Assembly: GCA_047345645.1 (NCBI GenBank)
Contig: JBLEFH010000002.1
Source of the DNA: JBLEFH01 sp047345645
GTDB taxonomy: Bacteria > Pseudomonadota > Alphaproteobacteria > Rhodobacterales > Rhodobacteraceae
Reading direction: 5' to 3' (one strand)
DNA: 64,000 bases
Below, piece by piece: positions 26,289 through 36,300 of the stretch. Made by a program: the position numbers and the translations under genes. Under the pieces are notes generated by a model. That model was given only the letters and a program-made list of their open reading frames with translations. It ran no database searches and was not told where the DNA came from. The first letter of the stretch is position 1. Each line of letters starts with the position of its first letter.

Positions 26289-27560
26289 ATGACTGACACC
26301 AAGATTTTCGAAACCCGCGAATCCGAAGCCCGCTCCTATTGCCGGGGCTTCCCGACCGTGTTCAAAGCCGCCCGCGGCAGCGAACTGATCGGCGAGAACG
26401 GCACGGATTACATTGACTTTCTGGCGGGCTGTGCCTCGCTGAATTACGGGCATAACGACCCGGACATGAAGGCCGCGCTGATCGACTACATCAATGCCGA
26501 TGGCGTGACACACGGCCTCGACATGTTCACCTCGGCCAAGGCGGATTTCCTCGAAGCCTTCGACAAGATCATCCTAGGCCCGCGCAACATGGATCACCGC
26601 ATTATGTTCTGCGGCCCGACCGGCACCAACGCGGTGGAAGCGGCGCTGAAACTGGCGCGTAAAGTGAAGGGGCGCACCAATGTTGTGTCTTTCACCAACG
26701 GTTTCCACGGTGTGACCATGGGCGCGCTCGCCGCGACCGGCAACCAGCATCACCGCATGGGCCCGGAAAACATGACCCATGGCGTGACCCCGGTGCCGTA
26801 CGACAATTATGCGGATGGTGTTGAGAGCCTGAAGCTCTTGGAAAAAATGCTCGACGATCCGTCCTCGGGTCTCGACCAGCCCGCCGCGATCATCATGGAG
26901 ACGGTGCAGGGTGAGGGCGGTTTGAATGCTGCCAGCGCCGAGTTCATCAAAGGCGTTGCTGCGCTTGCCAAGAAGCATGACGCGATCTTTATCGTGGACG
27001 ACATTCAGGCCGGTTGTGGCCGCACGGGCACCTTCTTCTCCTTCGAGGAGATGGGCGTCGTGCCGGACATGATCACAATGGCGAAATCGCTTTCGGGCAT
27101 GGGCCTGCCCTTCGCGGCTGTGCTGATCCGCCCCGAATATGACGACTGGGAACCGGCGGAGCATAACGGCACCTTCCGCGGCAACAACCATGCCTTCGTG
27201 ACCGCCCGTGTCGCGCTGGAAAAATTCTGGGCCGATGATGCGTTCCAGAAGGACATCGCCCGCCGGGGCCAGATGGTCCATGACGCGCTGAAAGCGATGC
27301 AGGACAAACTGCCCGGTTCGACCCTGCGTGGCCGCGGTATGATTCAAGGGATCAATGTGGTCTCGGGCGAGCTGGCCAGCGACATCTGCCGCCGCTGCTT
27401 TGAAAGCGGGCTGATCATCGAGACCTCGGGCGCGAATGACGAGGTGGTCAAGATCCTCGCTCCGCTGACGACGCCGGATGAGTTGCTGGAAAAAGGTCTC
27501 GGCATCCTCGCCAGCGCCTTCGATGCGGCCATCAACGACAAAGCCCACGCGGCAGAATAA
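26289..27560 (+). CDS. ectB: Diaminobutyrate-2-oxoglutarate transaminase
   Basis: A 423-residue class-III PLP aminotransferase. IFETRESEARSYCR at the N-terminus is specific to EctB; GPTGTNAVEAALKLARK binds the phosphate, IVDDIQAGCGRTG and MAKSLSG (PLP lysine) follow. It makes L-2,4-diaminobutyrate from aspartate semialdehyde and glutamate, the first ectoine step. The start at 26289 has GGAAGG upstream; an in-frame start at 26268 would include that site. It lies 67 bases after ectA. Confidence 0.96.
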   Translation: MTDTKIFETRESEARSYCRGFPTVFKAARGSELIGENGTDYIDFLAGCASLNYGHNDPDMKAALIDYINADGVTHGLDMFTSAKADFLEAFDKIILGPRNMDHRIMFCGPTGTNAVEAALKLARKVKGRTNVVSFTNGFHGVTMGALAATGNQHHRMGPENMTHGVTPVPYDNYADGVESLKLLEKMLDDPSSGLDQPAAIIMETVQGEGGLNAASAEFIKGVAALAKKHDAIFIVDDIQAGCGRTGTFFSFEEMGVVPDMITMAKSLSGMGLPFAAVLIRPEYDDWEPAEHNGTFRGNNHAFVTARVALEKFWADDAFQKDIARRGQMVHDALKAMQDKLPGSTLRGRGMIQGINVVSGELASDICRRCFESGLIIETSGANDEVVKILAPLTTPDELLEKGLGILASAFDAAINDKAHAAE

Positions 27561-27580
27561 CGAAGACTAAGGAGACGAGC

Positions 27581-27964
27581 ATGATTGTACGCGATTTTCA
27601 CGAGCTGAAAAACACGGACCGTGCGGTGTCGGACGCGGAGTGGACCTCGGTGCGGATGCTGCTGAAGGATGACCAGATGGGCTTTTCCTTCCACATCACC
27701 ACGCTGAAGGCCGGCTCGGAGCATACGTTCGAGTATAAGAACCACTTTGAGAGCGTCTATTGCATGAGCGGCAAGGGCTCGATCACGGATCTTGCCACCG
27801 GCGAGACCCACGAGATCCGCCCCGGCGTGATGTATGCCCTCAACGAGCATGACCGCCATATCCTGCGCTCGGAAGAAGAGCTGGTGATGGCCTGCTGCTT
27901 CAACCCTCCGATCACCGGCAAGGAAGTCCACCGCGAAGACGGCTCCTACGCCCTTGTTGACTAA
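27581..27964 (+). CDS. ectC: L-ectoine synthase
   Basis: A 127-residue cupin. The barrel motifs EHTFEYKNHFESVYCMSGKG and RPGVMYALNEHDRH hold the iron-binding residues (Glu, Tyr, His) described for EctC. It closes N4-acetyl-diaminobutyrate into ectoine. A GGAGACG site lies upstream of the ATG, 20 bases after ectB. No ectD hydroxylase follows, so the pathway in this locus stops at ectoine. Confidence 0.96.
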   Translation: MIVRDFHELKNTDRAVSDAEWTSVRMLLKDDQMGFSFHITTLKAGSEHTFEYKNHFESVYCMSGKGSITDLATGETHEIRPGVMYALNEHDRHILRSEEELVMACCFNPPITGKEVHREDGSYALVD

Positions 27965-27971
27965 CTTTTGG

Positions 27972-27990
27972 GAGCGCCGCTGAGGCGCTC
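27972..27990 (+). other. Small stem-loop between ectC and ask
   Basis: A perfect 7-base stem GAGCGCC/GGCGCTC with a 5-base loop follows the ectC stop by 7 bases and precedes the ask start by 10. It lacks a T-run, so it may protect the ectABC mRNA end or lower ask expression. Confidence 0.45.
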
Positions 27991-28000
27991 CACGCATTTT

Positions 28001-29422
28001 ATGACCCATACTGTTGAGAAAATCGGCGGCACGAGCATGAGCCGCGCCCATGAGCTGAAAGACACGCTTTTCCGCAAGAACGGCGAGGTGGTCTATAACC
28101 GCGCCTTCGTCGTTTCGGCTTTCGGCGGGATCACCAATCTGTTGCTGGAGCATAAGAAAAGCGGTGAGCCGGGCGTTTACCGCCTCTTTGCCGACAGCGA
28201 TGAGCAGGACGACGCCTGGGAGGCCGGGCTCGACCGGGTGGCCGAGGCCATGCGCAAGGCGCATCGGGTGATCCTCTCGCATGACGACGACATCGCCGAG
28301 GCCGACGCCTTTGTCGCCGAGCGGATCGACGGGGCGAAAAGCCTGCTGCATGATCTCAAGCGGCTCTGTACCTATGGGCAGTTTCAGCTGTCCGAGCATC
28401 TGATGACCATCCGCGAGATGCTGTCGGGGCTTGGCGAGTCCCACTCCGCCATGGCGACCGCGCTGATGCTGCGCCGGGACGGGGTGAACGCCCGCGCGGT
28501 CGATCTCTCCGGATGGCGGGACGACTCGGTCCTGACCCTCGAAGAGCGCTTGAGCAACGCCTGGCAGGATGTTGATGTCGCTCAGGAAATGCCGATCGTG
28601 ACCGGCTATTGCCAATGCAGCACCGGGCTGATGAAGGAATATGATCGTGGCTATTCGGAGGTGACCTTCGCGCATCTCGCCGCGCTCTCCGGCGCGGATG
28701 AGGCGATCATCCACAAGGAATTCCACCTCTCCAGCGCCGATCCCAATCTCGTCGGGCTGGACAAGGTGCGGGTGCTTGGGACGACCAATTACGATGTGGC
28801 CGACCAGCTGTCGAACCTCGGGATGGAGGCGATCCACCCCAATGCGGCCAAGGTGCTCCGCCAGTCGGGCGTGGCGCTCCGGGTCGATAATTGCTTCGAT
28901 CAGGACAACCCCGGCACGGTCATCGACCAGCGCAAGCCGGACACGCCCCGCGTCGAGATGGTCACGGGCCTCTCGGTCTATGCGCTGGAATTGTTCGAAC
29001 AGGATATGGTTGGCGAGAAGGGCTATGACGCGACGATCTTGGGCGTGCTCGACCGCCACAAGCTCTGGATCGTCTCGAAAAACTCCAACGCCAACACGAT
29101 CACGCACTATCTGCGCGGCTCGCTCTCGCAAGTGAAGCGGGCGGAGGAAGATTTGCGCAAGGCCTACCCGGATGCGGGGATTGTCACCGAAGGCCTGGCC
29201 ATGGTCGCCGCCGTTGGCCGCGATCTCGACGGGCTCAGGGTGATCTCGCGCGGGCTGATCGCGCTTGAAGAGGCGGGCATTCCCGTCAAAAGCGTCTTCC
29301 AGTCGGGCCGCAACGTGGACGCGCAATTCATCGTCGCTCGCGAGCATCTCGACGACGGCATCCGCGCCCTCCACAAAGCGCTGATCGAGGAAGAAGAAAC
29401 GGAAATGCGCAAGGCTGGGTGA
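28001..29422 (+). CDS. ask: Aspartate kinase of the ectoine operon
   Basis: A 473-residue aspartokinase of the ectoine-linked subtype. The N-terminal VEKIGGTSMS is the KxGGTS motif of amino acid kinases, and FGGITNLLLEHK follows. Two ACT-like regulatory segments lie in the C-terminal 130 residues. I start at 28001 (MTHTVEKIGG), 36 bases after ectC. It supplies L-4-aspartyl phosphate for aspartate semialdehyde and is known to be less feedback-inhibited than the housekeeping enzyme. Confidence 0.93.
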   Translation: MTHTVEKIGGTSMSRAHELKDTLFRKNGEVVYNRAFVVSAFGGITNLLLEHKKSGEPGVYRLFADSDEQDDAWEAGLDRVAEAMRKAHRVILSHDDDIAEADAFVAERIDGAKSLLHDLKRLCTYGQFQLSEHLMTIREMLSGLGESHSAMATALMLRRDGVNARAVDLSGWRDDSVLTLEERLSNAWQDVDVAQEMPIVTGYCQCSTGLMKEYDRGYSEVTFAHLAALSGADEAIIHKEFHLSSADPNLVGLDKVRVLGTTNYDVADQLSNLGMEAIHPNAAKVLRQSGVALRVDNCFDQDNPGTVIDQRKPDTPRVEMVTGLSVYALELFEQDMVGEKGYDATILGVLDRHKLWIVSKNSNANTITHYLRGSLSQVKRAEEDLRKAYPDAGIVTEGLAMVAAVGRDLDGLRVISRGLIALEEAGIPVKSVFQSGRNVDAQFIVAREHLDDGIRALHKALIEEEETEMRKAG

Positions 29423-29444
29423 TCTGTTTCGCAGCGCTAAATCG

Positions 29445-29475
29445 GGCCGCGCCTCGTAAAGGGCTCGGCCTTTTT
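29445..29475 (+). terminator. Rho-independent terminator after the ectoine operon
   Basis: Arms 29445-29453 and 29462-29470 pair over 9 positions with one mismatch around an 8-base loop, then TTTTT. It ends the ectABC-ask transcript. Confidence 0.78.
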
Positions 29476-29508
29476 CATGCCATCGCGAGAATGTCCGTTG
29501 CTTTGTGA

Positions 29509-29625
29509 TCCGCCCGCGTGTCTCGCTTCGGCACGGCCAATGACACGACGCTGGCCGACCTCACCATCGAGGCGTTTTTCCCGGCGGATGCGCAGATGGC
29601 GGCACGGGTTGCGAAGCTTGCCTGA
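29509..29625 (+). pseudogene. Possible gene remnant (short coding-like stretch)
   Basis: A 35-codon stretch ending at TGA 29625 has strongly GC-rich third positions like neighbouring genes (reading ...TTLADLTIEAFFPADAQM...), but it has no adequate start or ribosome site and is only fragment-sized. It sits in a 363-base gap between the ectoine operon and the PQQ dehydrogenase pair. I do not recognise the parent family. Confidence 0.3.
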
Positions 29626-29785
29626 ACGCTGCGCAACCCTGCCGATCTGCGACCAAATAGCGCAGGCAGAAAGCCAAACACCGCCGAAAATTCTGAAACT
29701 TAGACGCAGTCCTTCACAGCGCTGACAAAGATGTTATGGTCGCGGTGATGGGTGCTTTCAGACCCTGAATCCAAGGAACAGAGAT

Positions 29786-30133
29786 ATGCGAAAAAGCAAC
29801 TGGATGCTGCTGGTCGTGCTGGGCGGTTTGGTCGCCTGCGGACTGGCCTTGTGGCTCTATTTCACACCGCTGAGCGGGATGACGGGCACCTCCGGCGCGG
29901 CGCTCACGGCTTTTGGCGGCGGCGCGGTGGCCTTCGGGGGTGCGGTGCTGAATTTTACGCCGATCGGCGGGTTTGAGAAATTCATGGCGCTTCTGACCGG
30001 GCTTGGCATCATCGGCACCGGGGTGGCGGGGCATTTCCTGCTCTCCATGGGCATCGTGATCGCCATGGTGTTCGCGCTGGTCGGCCTCGTTGCGCATCTC
30101 GCATCGCCGAAACTTGAGGGGGCGCACGCATGA
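29786..30133 (+). CDS. Small membrane subunit of a PQQ-dependent dehydrogenase (SldB-like)
   Basis: A 115-residue, very hydrophobic protein with four predicted membrane helices near residues 7-26, 38-58, 66-86 and 89-107. It overlaps the quinoprotein start by 4 bases (ATGA), so the two are translationally coupled. In the E. coli-type membrane glucose dehydrogenase an N-terminal membrane domain is fused to the PQQ propeller, while in acetic acid bacteria SldB is a separate small anchor of SldA. This gene looks like the separate version. It probably anchors the enzyme and passes electrons to ubiquinone; both points are inference. Confidence 0.7.
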   Translation: MRKSNWMLLVVLGGLVACGLALWLYFTPLSGMTGTSGAALTAFGGGAVAFGGAVLNFTPIGGFEKFMALLTGLGIIGTGVAGHFLLSMGIVIAMVFALVGLVAHLASPKLEGAHA

Positions 30134-32022
30134 AACAGCCTCTCACATTAAGCGCACTCGCGCTGCTCCCGCTTGCGGCGTTCGCGCAGGATACGGACTG
30201 GACCGAGTTCCACGGCAATCTCGCGGCGCAGAAATATTCGCCGCTGGAGCAGATCACCAAGGACAATGTCGGCGATCTCGAAAAGGTCTGGGAGCTGCAT
30301 ACGGGCGATGTGTCCGACGGTTCGGGCGATCTTCCGGCAACGGTGTGGTCGGCGACGCCGATTTACGCCAATCACACGCTCTATCTCGGCACCCCCTTCT
30401 ACCGCATCCTCGCGCTCGATCCGGCGACGGGGGAAGAGAAATGGTCCTACAACACGCAATCGACGCTGGAGGCGATGACGCAGCCGGCGCTGAAAAACCG
30501 CGGCGTGACCTATTGGGAGGCGGAGAACCCGCAAGGCACCTGCGACAAGCGCGTTTATATCGGCACGATGGATTCCGAGCTGCACGCGGTCGATGCGGAC
30601 ACCGGCGAGCTTTGCACTGGTTTCGGCGAGGGCGGGATCGTCACCGTCAATCAGTGGAATGACCTGAACCCGAAATGGCCGCTTTCGCTGCTCCAGCCCC
30701 CAACCGCTTATGATGACAAGCTTTTCGTTGGCTGGGCCGGGAAGGACTGGGAGTTTTCCGAAGCGCCTCCGGGCACCGTGTTTGCGCTGGATGCGCGGAC
30801 GGGGGAGCTTGAGTGGGAGGTGGAATTCATCCCCGACGAGATCCGCCCGCAAACCGGCACCGCCAATGTGTGGACGGCGATGACCGTGGATGAGGAAGCG
30901 GGCGTGCTCTACATCCCCGTCTCCTCGCCGAGTCCAAATTACTGGGGCGGCAACCGGCTCGATCCGATCCCGCTGGCGACCTCGGTGACGGCGGTCGATA
31001 CGGATACGGGCGAGATCATCTGGTCGCAGCAGCTCGTCCATCACGACATCTGGGATTACGACACCAATGCCGCGCCGACCCTCGTGGATATTCAGCGCGA
31101 CGGTGAGACGATTCCGGCGCTGGTGCAGACCACCAAGCAGGCGATGCTCTATGTGCTGGACCGCCGCACGGGCGAGCCGGTGTTTGGGATGGAGGAGCGG
31201 GAGGTGCCCGCCTCCGATGCGACGGGCGAAGAAGCCGCGCCGACGCAGCCTTTCTATATGACGCCGCCGCCGACCCATGATTTCGAGAATTATCCCGAAA
31301 TGTCGATGCTGGCGAACCTCGTCTCCTTTGGGGAATGTGGCGAGATCGTTGAGGGGATGCGCTATGAAGGCATTTTCACGCCGCCCTCCGAGGAAGGCAC
31401 GATTGTCTATCCCGGCACGGCGGGCGGGATGCAATGGGGCGGCGGCGCGCTCGACCCGGAGACCAACCGGTTCTATGTGAACGCGTCGAAGGTTGTGCAG
31501 ACGCTGAAGCTGATCCCGCGCGAAGACTATGACAACCTCGATGGCGGCAGCGGCAATGAGCAGGGCTTTTACCCGCAAGAGGGCGCACTCTATGGGTTCG
31601 AGCTGAAAAACTGGGTCACCTCGATGGGCCTGCCTTGCTGGAAGCCGCCCTATGGCACCATGTCCGCTTATGACCTCAACACCGGCGAGCGCCTTTGGGA
31701 AGCGCCCTTTGGCCGCTCGCAGCAATGGGGGTTCGTCGGGCCGAAAAGCTGGGGTTCGCCCACGCTCGGCGGCCCGGCCGTTACCAAATCAGGGCTGATC
31801 TTCATCGGCGCATCCATGGATGACCGCGTCCGCGCGCTCGATACCGAGACCGGCGAGGTGCTGTGGTCCGATGTGGTGCAGGCACCGTCCGTCGCGATCC
31901 CGGCGATTTATGAGCATGAGGGCCGCCAATATGTCGCCTTCGTCGCCGGAGGCAACTCGATCATCAAGCCGAATGTCGGCGATCAGATCGCGGTTTACGC
32001 CCTGCCGGAGCGCGCCGAATAA
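30130..32022 (+). CDS. PQQ-dependent membrane-associated dehydrogenase (glucose/polyol type)
   Basis: A 630-residue quinoprotein with a Sec signal peptide (cleavage after LAAFA-Q, about residue 19). Repeated propeller strands of the form D-x-TGE-x-x-W occur at least six times, and HHDIWDYDTNAAP is the conserved block of the glucose dehydrogenase family. No CxxCH haem motif is present, so it is not a quinohaemoprotein. It would oxidise a sugar or polyol in the periplasm. No pqq biosynthesis genes are in the window. Substrate choice between glucose and sugar alcohols cannot be made from sequence alone. Confidence 0.85.
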   Translation: MKQPLTLSALALLPLAAFAQDTDWTEFHGNLAAQKYSPLEQITKDNVGDLEKVWELHTGDVSDGSGDLPATVWSATPIYANHTLYLGTPFYRILALDPATGEEKWSYNTQSTLEAMTQPALKNRGVTYWEAENPQGTCDKRVYIGTMDSELHAVDADTGELCTGFGEGGIVTVNQWNDLNPKWPLSLLQPPTAYDDKLFVGWAGKDWEFSEAPPGTVFALDARTGELEWEVEFIPDEIRPQTGTANVWTAMTVDEEAGVLYIPVSSPSPNYWGGNRLDPIPLATSVTAVDTDTGEIIWSQQLVHHDIWDYDTNAAPTLVDIQRDGETIPALVQTTKQAMLYVLDRRTGEPVFGMEEREVPASDATGEEAAPTQPFYMTPPPTHDFENYPEMSMLANLVSFGECGEIVEGMRYEGIFTPPSEEGTIVYPGTAGGMQWGGGALDPETNRFYVNASKVVQTLKLIPREDYDNLDGGSGNEQGFYPQEGALYGFELKNWVTSMGLPCWKPPYGTMSAYDLNTGERLWEAPFGRSQQWGFVGPKSWGSPTLGGPAVTKSGLIFIGASMDDRVRALDTETGEVLWSDVVQAPSVAIPAIYEHEGRQYVAFVAGGNSIIKPNVGDQIAVYALPERAE

Positions 32023-32041
32023 GCGCTTCACCTCTCAAGAA

Positions 32042-32077
32042 AAAACGCCCCGATATGCAACCGCATCGGGGCGTTTT
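32042..32077. terminator. Bidirectional-type terminator after the PQQ dehydrogenase
   Basis: A 9-base perfect stem (32046-32054 with 32065-32073), a 10-base loop, AAAA before and TTTT after. Confidence 0.88.
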
Positions 32078-32191
32078 GCGTTTCTAGGGGCAAGGCGGCG
32101 CGGTTATCCCGAGTTTTTGTAAAAATTTACCGACGGAAAGCCGAAACCGCTCCGTATAATCAACAGGATTGATTCTGACTCTGGAGTTCCG

Positions 32192-33343
32192 ATGCGCCGT
32201 TTAGTGACCTCTTTGCTGGCTTTTGCCCTTGTTGGGGCCGCGCTTTGGTATGTGGGCGGCGGCGGGAGCAGCGCCGAGGATATGGCGGCGGCGGGCGGCG
32301 GTCCCGGTGGCGGGCGCGGTTTCGGGCCGGGCGGCGGCGGGGGTGCGACGCTGGTTGTGCTCTCCGAGGTCGAGGTGATGCCTTACACCACGGAGTTCGA
32401 GGCGGTCGGCACGGCGCGCGCGATCCGAAGCGTGACCGTCATGGCCGAGGTCGATGGCGAGATCAGCGAGATCACCTTTGCGGCCAATGACGAGGTCGCG
32501 GCGGGGGATGTGCTGCTGACGCTCGACGAGGATCTGGCGCGGATTGAGTTGAACCGCGCTGAGGCGAATTACGATCAGGCGGTGGCGCAGCTGGCCCGCA
32601 ACGAGCAACTGGCATCGGGCGGCAGCGGCATTGTCGCGACCCGGACGCTGGAGGAAGCACGCACCGCCGTCGCGGTCGCCGAAGCGGATCTGGAAGCGGC
32701 GCGGCTTGACCTCGATGATCGCACCATCCGCGCGCCGATCTCGGGTCGCATCGGTCTGACGACGCTGAACGAAGGCGCGCGGGTCTCCTCCGGCGACGCG
32801 CTGACGACCATTGACGACGTGTCCTCGCTGCTCGTCTCTTTCGAGTTGCCCGAACGCGCGGCATCGATCCTGCGCGCGGATTTGCCGGTGCGGCTGACCA
32901 CGTCGGCGCGAAGCGGGCAGGTGTTTGAGGGGCGCATCACTGGCTTTGATAGCCGCGTCGACGCCGCGACCCGCACCATTACCACCGAGGCCAGCATCGC
33001 CAATCACGAAGGGATGCTCTGGCCAGGCATGACCTTCAGCGTCTCGACCACCAGCGAAGAGGACGCGCTTCCGGTCATCCCGGCGCTCGCGATTGCGTGG
33101 AGCCGCGAGGGCGCGTTTGTCTGGAAGGAAACGCCCGAGGGCACCGTCACCCGCGCGCCTGTCACTATCGTCACCCGCGAGGGCGATCAGGTCTGGGTTG
33201 AGGCGGAACTGCAGGCGGGCGACCGGGTCGTCACCCAAGGGATGCAGAAAATGCGCGAGGGCGTCGAGGTCCGCGAGGCGGGTGGCGCACGCGGTGATGA
33301 CCGGCTGGCGGAGGCCGCCACGCTCGGGGAGGCAGCGGAATGA
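32192..33343 (+). CDS. RND efflux periplasmic adaptor (membrane fusion protein)
   Basis: A 383-residue adaptor with an N-terminal membrane anchor (residues 3-23), then an unusual Gly-rich linker at about 24-50. The lipoyl-like half-motif VMAEVDGEISEI, an alpha hairpin at about 105-180, the second lipoyl part TIRAPISGRIGLTTLNEGARV, and a beta-barrel domain follow. It bridges the inner-membrane pump and an outer-membrane channel. No TolC-type gene is nearby. Its stop overlaps the pump start by 4 bases. Confidence 0.9.
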   Translation: MRRLVTSLLAFALVGAALWYVGGGGSSAEDMAAAGGGPGGGRGFGPGGGGGATLVVLSEVEVMPYTTEFEAVGTARAIRSVTVMAEVDGEISEITFAANDEVAAGDVLLTLDEDLARIELNRAEANYDQAVAQLARNEQLASGGSGIVATRTLEEARTAVAVAEADLEAARLDLDDRTIRAPISGRIGLTTLNEGARVSSGDALTTIDDVSSLLVSFELPERAASILRADLPVRLTTSARSGQVFEGRITGFDSRVDAATRTITTEASIANHEGMLWPGMTFSVSTTSEEDALPVIPALAIAWSREGAFVWKETPEGTVTRAPVTIVTREGDQVWVEAELQAGDRVVTQGMQKMREGVEVREAGGARGDDRLAEAATLGEAAE

Positions 33344-36300
33344 GCGCGATGATCCCGCATAAGGGCGGCCCGTCCGCGCTGTTCGTGCGCCGCCCGGTGC
33401 TGGCGCTGGTGCTGAATTTGCTGATTATCATCGCCGGTCTCGCCGCCTTGACCACCGTGGATGTGCGCGAAATGCCCGCCGTCGAGCGGCCTGTCGTGTC
33501 CGTGCGCACTGATTATGATGGCGCGTCGCCCGAAACCGTGGATACCGGCGTCACCGAGGTTTTGCAGGACGCAGTGACGCAGCTTGAGGGCGCCATCGCG
33601 TTCTCGGCCTCGTCCTCCTACGAGCGTAGCCGGATAACTATTGAACTCGCCGATGGGGTGGACCCCGACGTGGCCGCGAGCGATCTCGTCTCCATCGTCG
33701 CGCGCGTGGCCTCGCAGCTTCCTGATGGCGCGGACGATCCCGAGGTGTCCGTCAGCGATCCCGATGCGGAGCCGATCATTCGCCTCGCGCTGGTTGGGGA
33801 TCTGCCCCTGACCGATCTGACCGAACTCGCCACCGGCCCGATCAGCGATGCGCTCTTGCTCGTTGATGGCGTGGCGGATGTGCAGGTTTACGGCGACACG
33901 GAACAGGAATTTCGCGTCATTGCCGACATGCCGTCGCTTATCGGGCGCGGGCTGACCATTGCGGACCTCTCCGAAGCGCTTGGCCGCATCCGGGTGGACG
34001 CGGCGCTTGGCAGCCTGTCGTCGGACGCGCAGGACATCGTATTGCGGATCAGCAATGACGACCCGAGTGCCGCTGATATCGAAGCGCTCCGCATCAACGA
34101 GACGACCAGCATTGGCGATGTCGCCCGCGTCGTGCTGACAGCCAAGGAGAAAACCACCACCGCGCGGATGGATGGGCAGACCTCTATTGGTCTCGGCATC
34201 CTGCGCCAGTCCGTCGCCAATACGCTGGCGGTCTCGCAAGAGGTGCGCGGCGCGATTGGCGAGATCCAGCAAACTTTGCCGGAGGGCGTGCGCATCGTCA
34301 CCGGCTCCGATGATGGCATCTATATCGAGAACTCGATCCGCGAAGTCTCGCTCGCCATTGGCATTTCGATCCTCATCGTGATCGCGGTGATCTATGCCTT
34401 TCTCGGCTCGCTCCGGGCCACGCTTCTGCCCGCCTTCGCGATTCCCGTGGCGCTGATCGGCACCATCGCCGCGATCTGGCTTGCGGGCTTTTCGGTCAAT
34501 ACCATCTCGCTTTTGGCGCTGGTGCTGGCCACGGGCCTCGTCGTTGATGACGCCATCGTGGTGACGGAAAACATCGTGCGTCTGCGCGGGAAGGGGGCGG
34601 GGCCAAACCGCGCCGCCGCCGATGGCGCGAGCCAAGTGTTCTTCGCCGTCATCTCGACCACCGCGACCCTCGCGGCGGTGTTCATCCCGATCTCCTTCCT
34701 GCCGGGGCAGGCGGGCGGCGTCTTCACCGAATTCGGCTTCGTGCTGGCCTTCGCCGTGGGGCTGTCCTCCTTCGTCGCGCTGACCCTCACCCCCGCTCTC
34801 GCCGCCATCATTGATCCGGGCCGCGCGCAAGCGGGCCGCAAAACCGCCGATGACGGGGGCTGGGCCGGGCGCGGCTATGCGCGGTTTGCCAAACGCATGT
34901 TCGGTGCGCCGGAACTGGTGATTGGCGTCGCTATCGCCTTCGCGGTCCTCTGCTTCGGTCTCGTCAAAACCCTGCCGAGCGAAATCACCCCGACCGAGGA
35001 TCGCGGCGCGTTCTTCATCTCCGCCCGCGCACCGACCGGGACCAGCGTGGAATTTGCCGACGGCGCGATCACGCAGATCGAAGAGGCGCTCGCGCCCTAT
35101 CAGGCCAGCGGCGAGGTGGATGCCGTGACCTCCATCGTCCGCGCCGGGCGCTCCTTCGTGATCGTCCGCCTCAGCGATTGGGTAAGCGGACGCCGCTCGC
35201 AGCAGGAGATTTTGCAGGAGCTGAACCCGCTTTTCGCTGAAATCCCCAGCATCTCCGTCGCCGCCTTTGGTGGCAACTCGCTGGGCATCCGGGGCGGTGG
35301 TGAGGGCCTGAGCGCGGCGCTCACCGGCGCGGATTACCCCACCCTGGCGCGGGTCGGCGACGAGCTTGTCGCGGCGATGGAGGGCGATCCAACCTTCCTG
35401 CGCCCCGAACTCGATTACGAAACCGACGAGCCGCTTCTCTCCGTTCAAATCGACCGGGACGAGGCGCGCGATCTCGGCCTCTCGCCCGACGATCTGGCGC
35501 TCGCCATCCGGGTGATGACCGAAGGCGTCGTGCCCGCAACCGTCTTCCTCGAAGGCACCGAAACCGATGTGGCGATCCGTCCCGGCGGGCGTCCGGTGGA
35601 TGATCCCCGCGATCTCGAACGGCTCTTTGCGCGCACCACCTCCGGCACGTTTGTGCCGCTCTCCACCTTCATGTCGCTGGAGCAGATCGCCGGCCCGTCG
35701 AGCCTCAACCGTGAAGGCCGCGAGCGGGCCGTGGAACTGCGCTCCGATCTCGGTGCCAGTGTTGCGCTTGGCGACGCGGCGGACCGGCTTCGCGAACTGG
35801 CCGCAGACACCCTGCCAAGCGGCATCCGCCTGGTGATGACCGGTGAAGCCGCTGCGCTGGAGGAAAGCCGCAACGGCACGATCCTCGTCTTCGCGACGGC
35901 GTTTCTCGTGGTTTTCCTTGTGCTTGCGGCGCAATTTGAAAGTATCGTCAGCGCCGCGATTATCCTGCTAACCGTCCCCTTCGGCCTCGGCGCCGCAGTC
36001 GCCGCCATCGCGCTAACAGGCGGTTCGCTCAACTACTACAGCCAGATCGGGCTCGTCATGCTCATCGGGATCATGGCGAAAAACGGGATCCTGCTGGTCG
36101 AGTTTGCCAATCAACGGCGCGAGGACGGCGCGGATGTCGAAACCGCCATTCTCGATGCCCTGAAACTGCGCCTGCGCCCCGTGATGATGACGATGATCTC
36201 GACCGTCCTCGGCGGCGTGCCTTTGGTGCTAGCGAGCGGCGCGGGCGCAGAAGCGCGCATGGCGGTCGGCTGGGTGATCGTCGGCGGGCTCGGCTTCGCG

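Noticed and set aside
29423..29785. ectD (ectoine hydroxylase) after ask
   Set aside because: The gap is too short and no iron/2-oxoglutarate dioxygenase motif is present.
33187..35934. A 915-codon open frame on the minus strand inside the RND genes
   Set aside because: It is the antisense shadow of the GC-rich adaptor/permease; it has no ribosome site and its translation is Arg/Gly/Asp-rich without domains.
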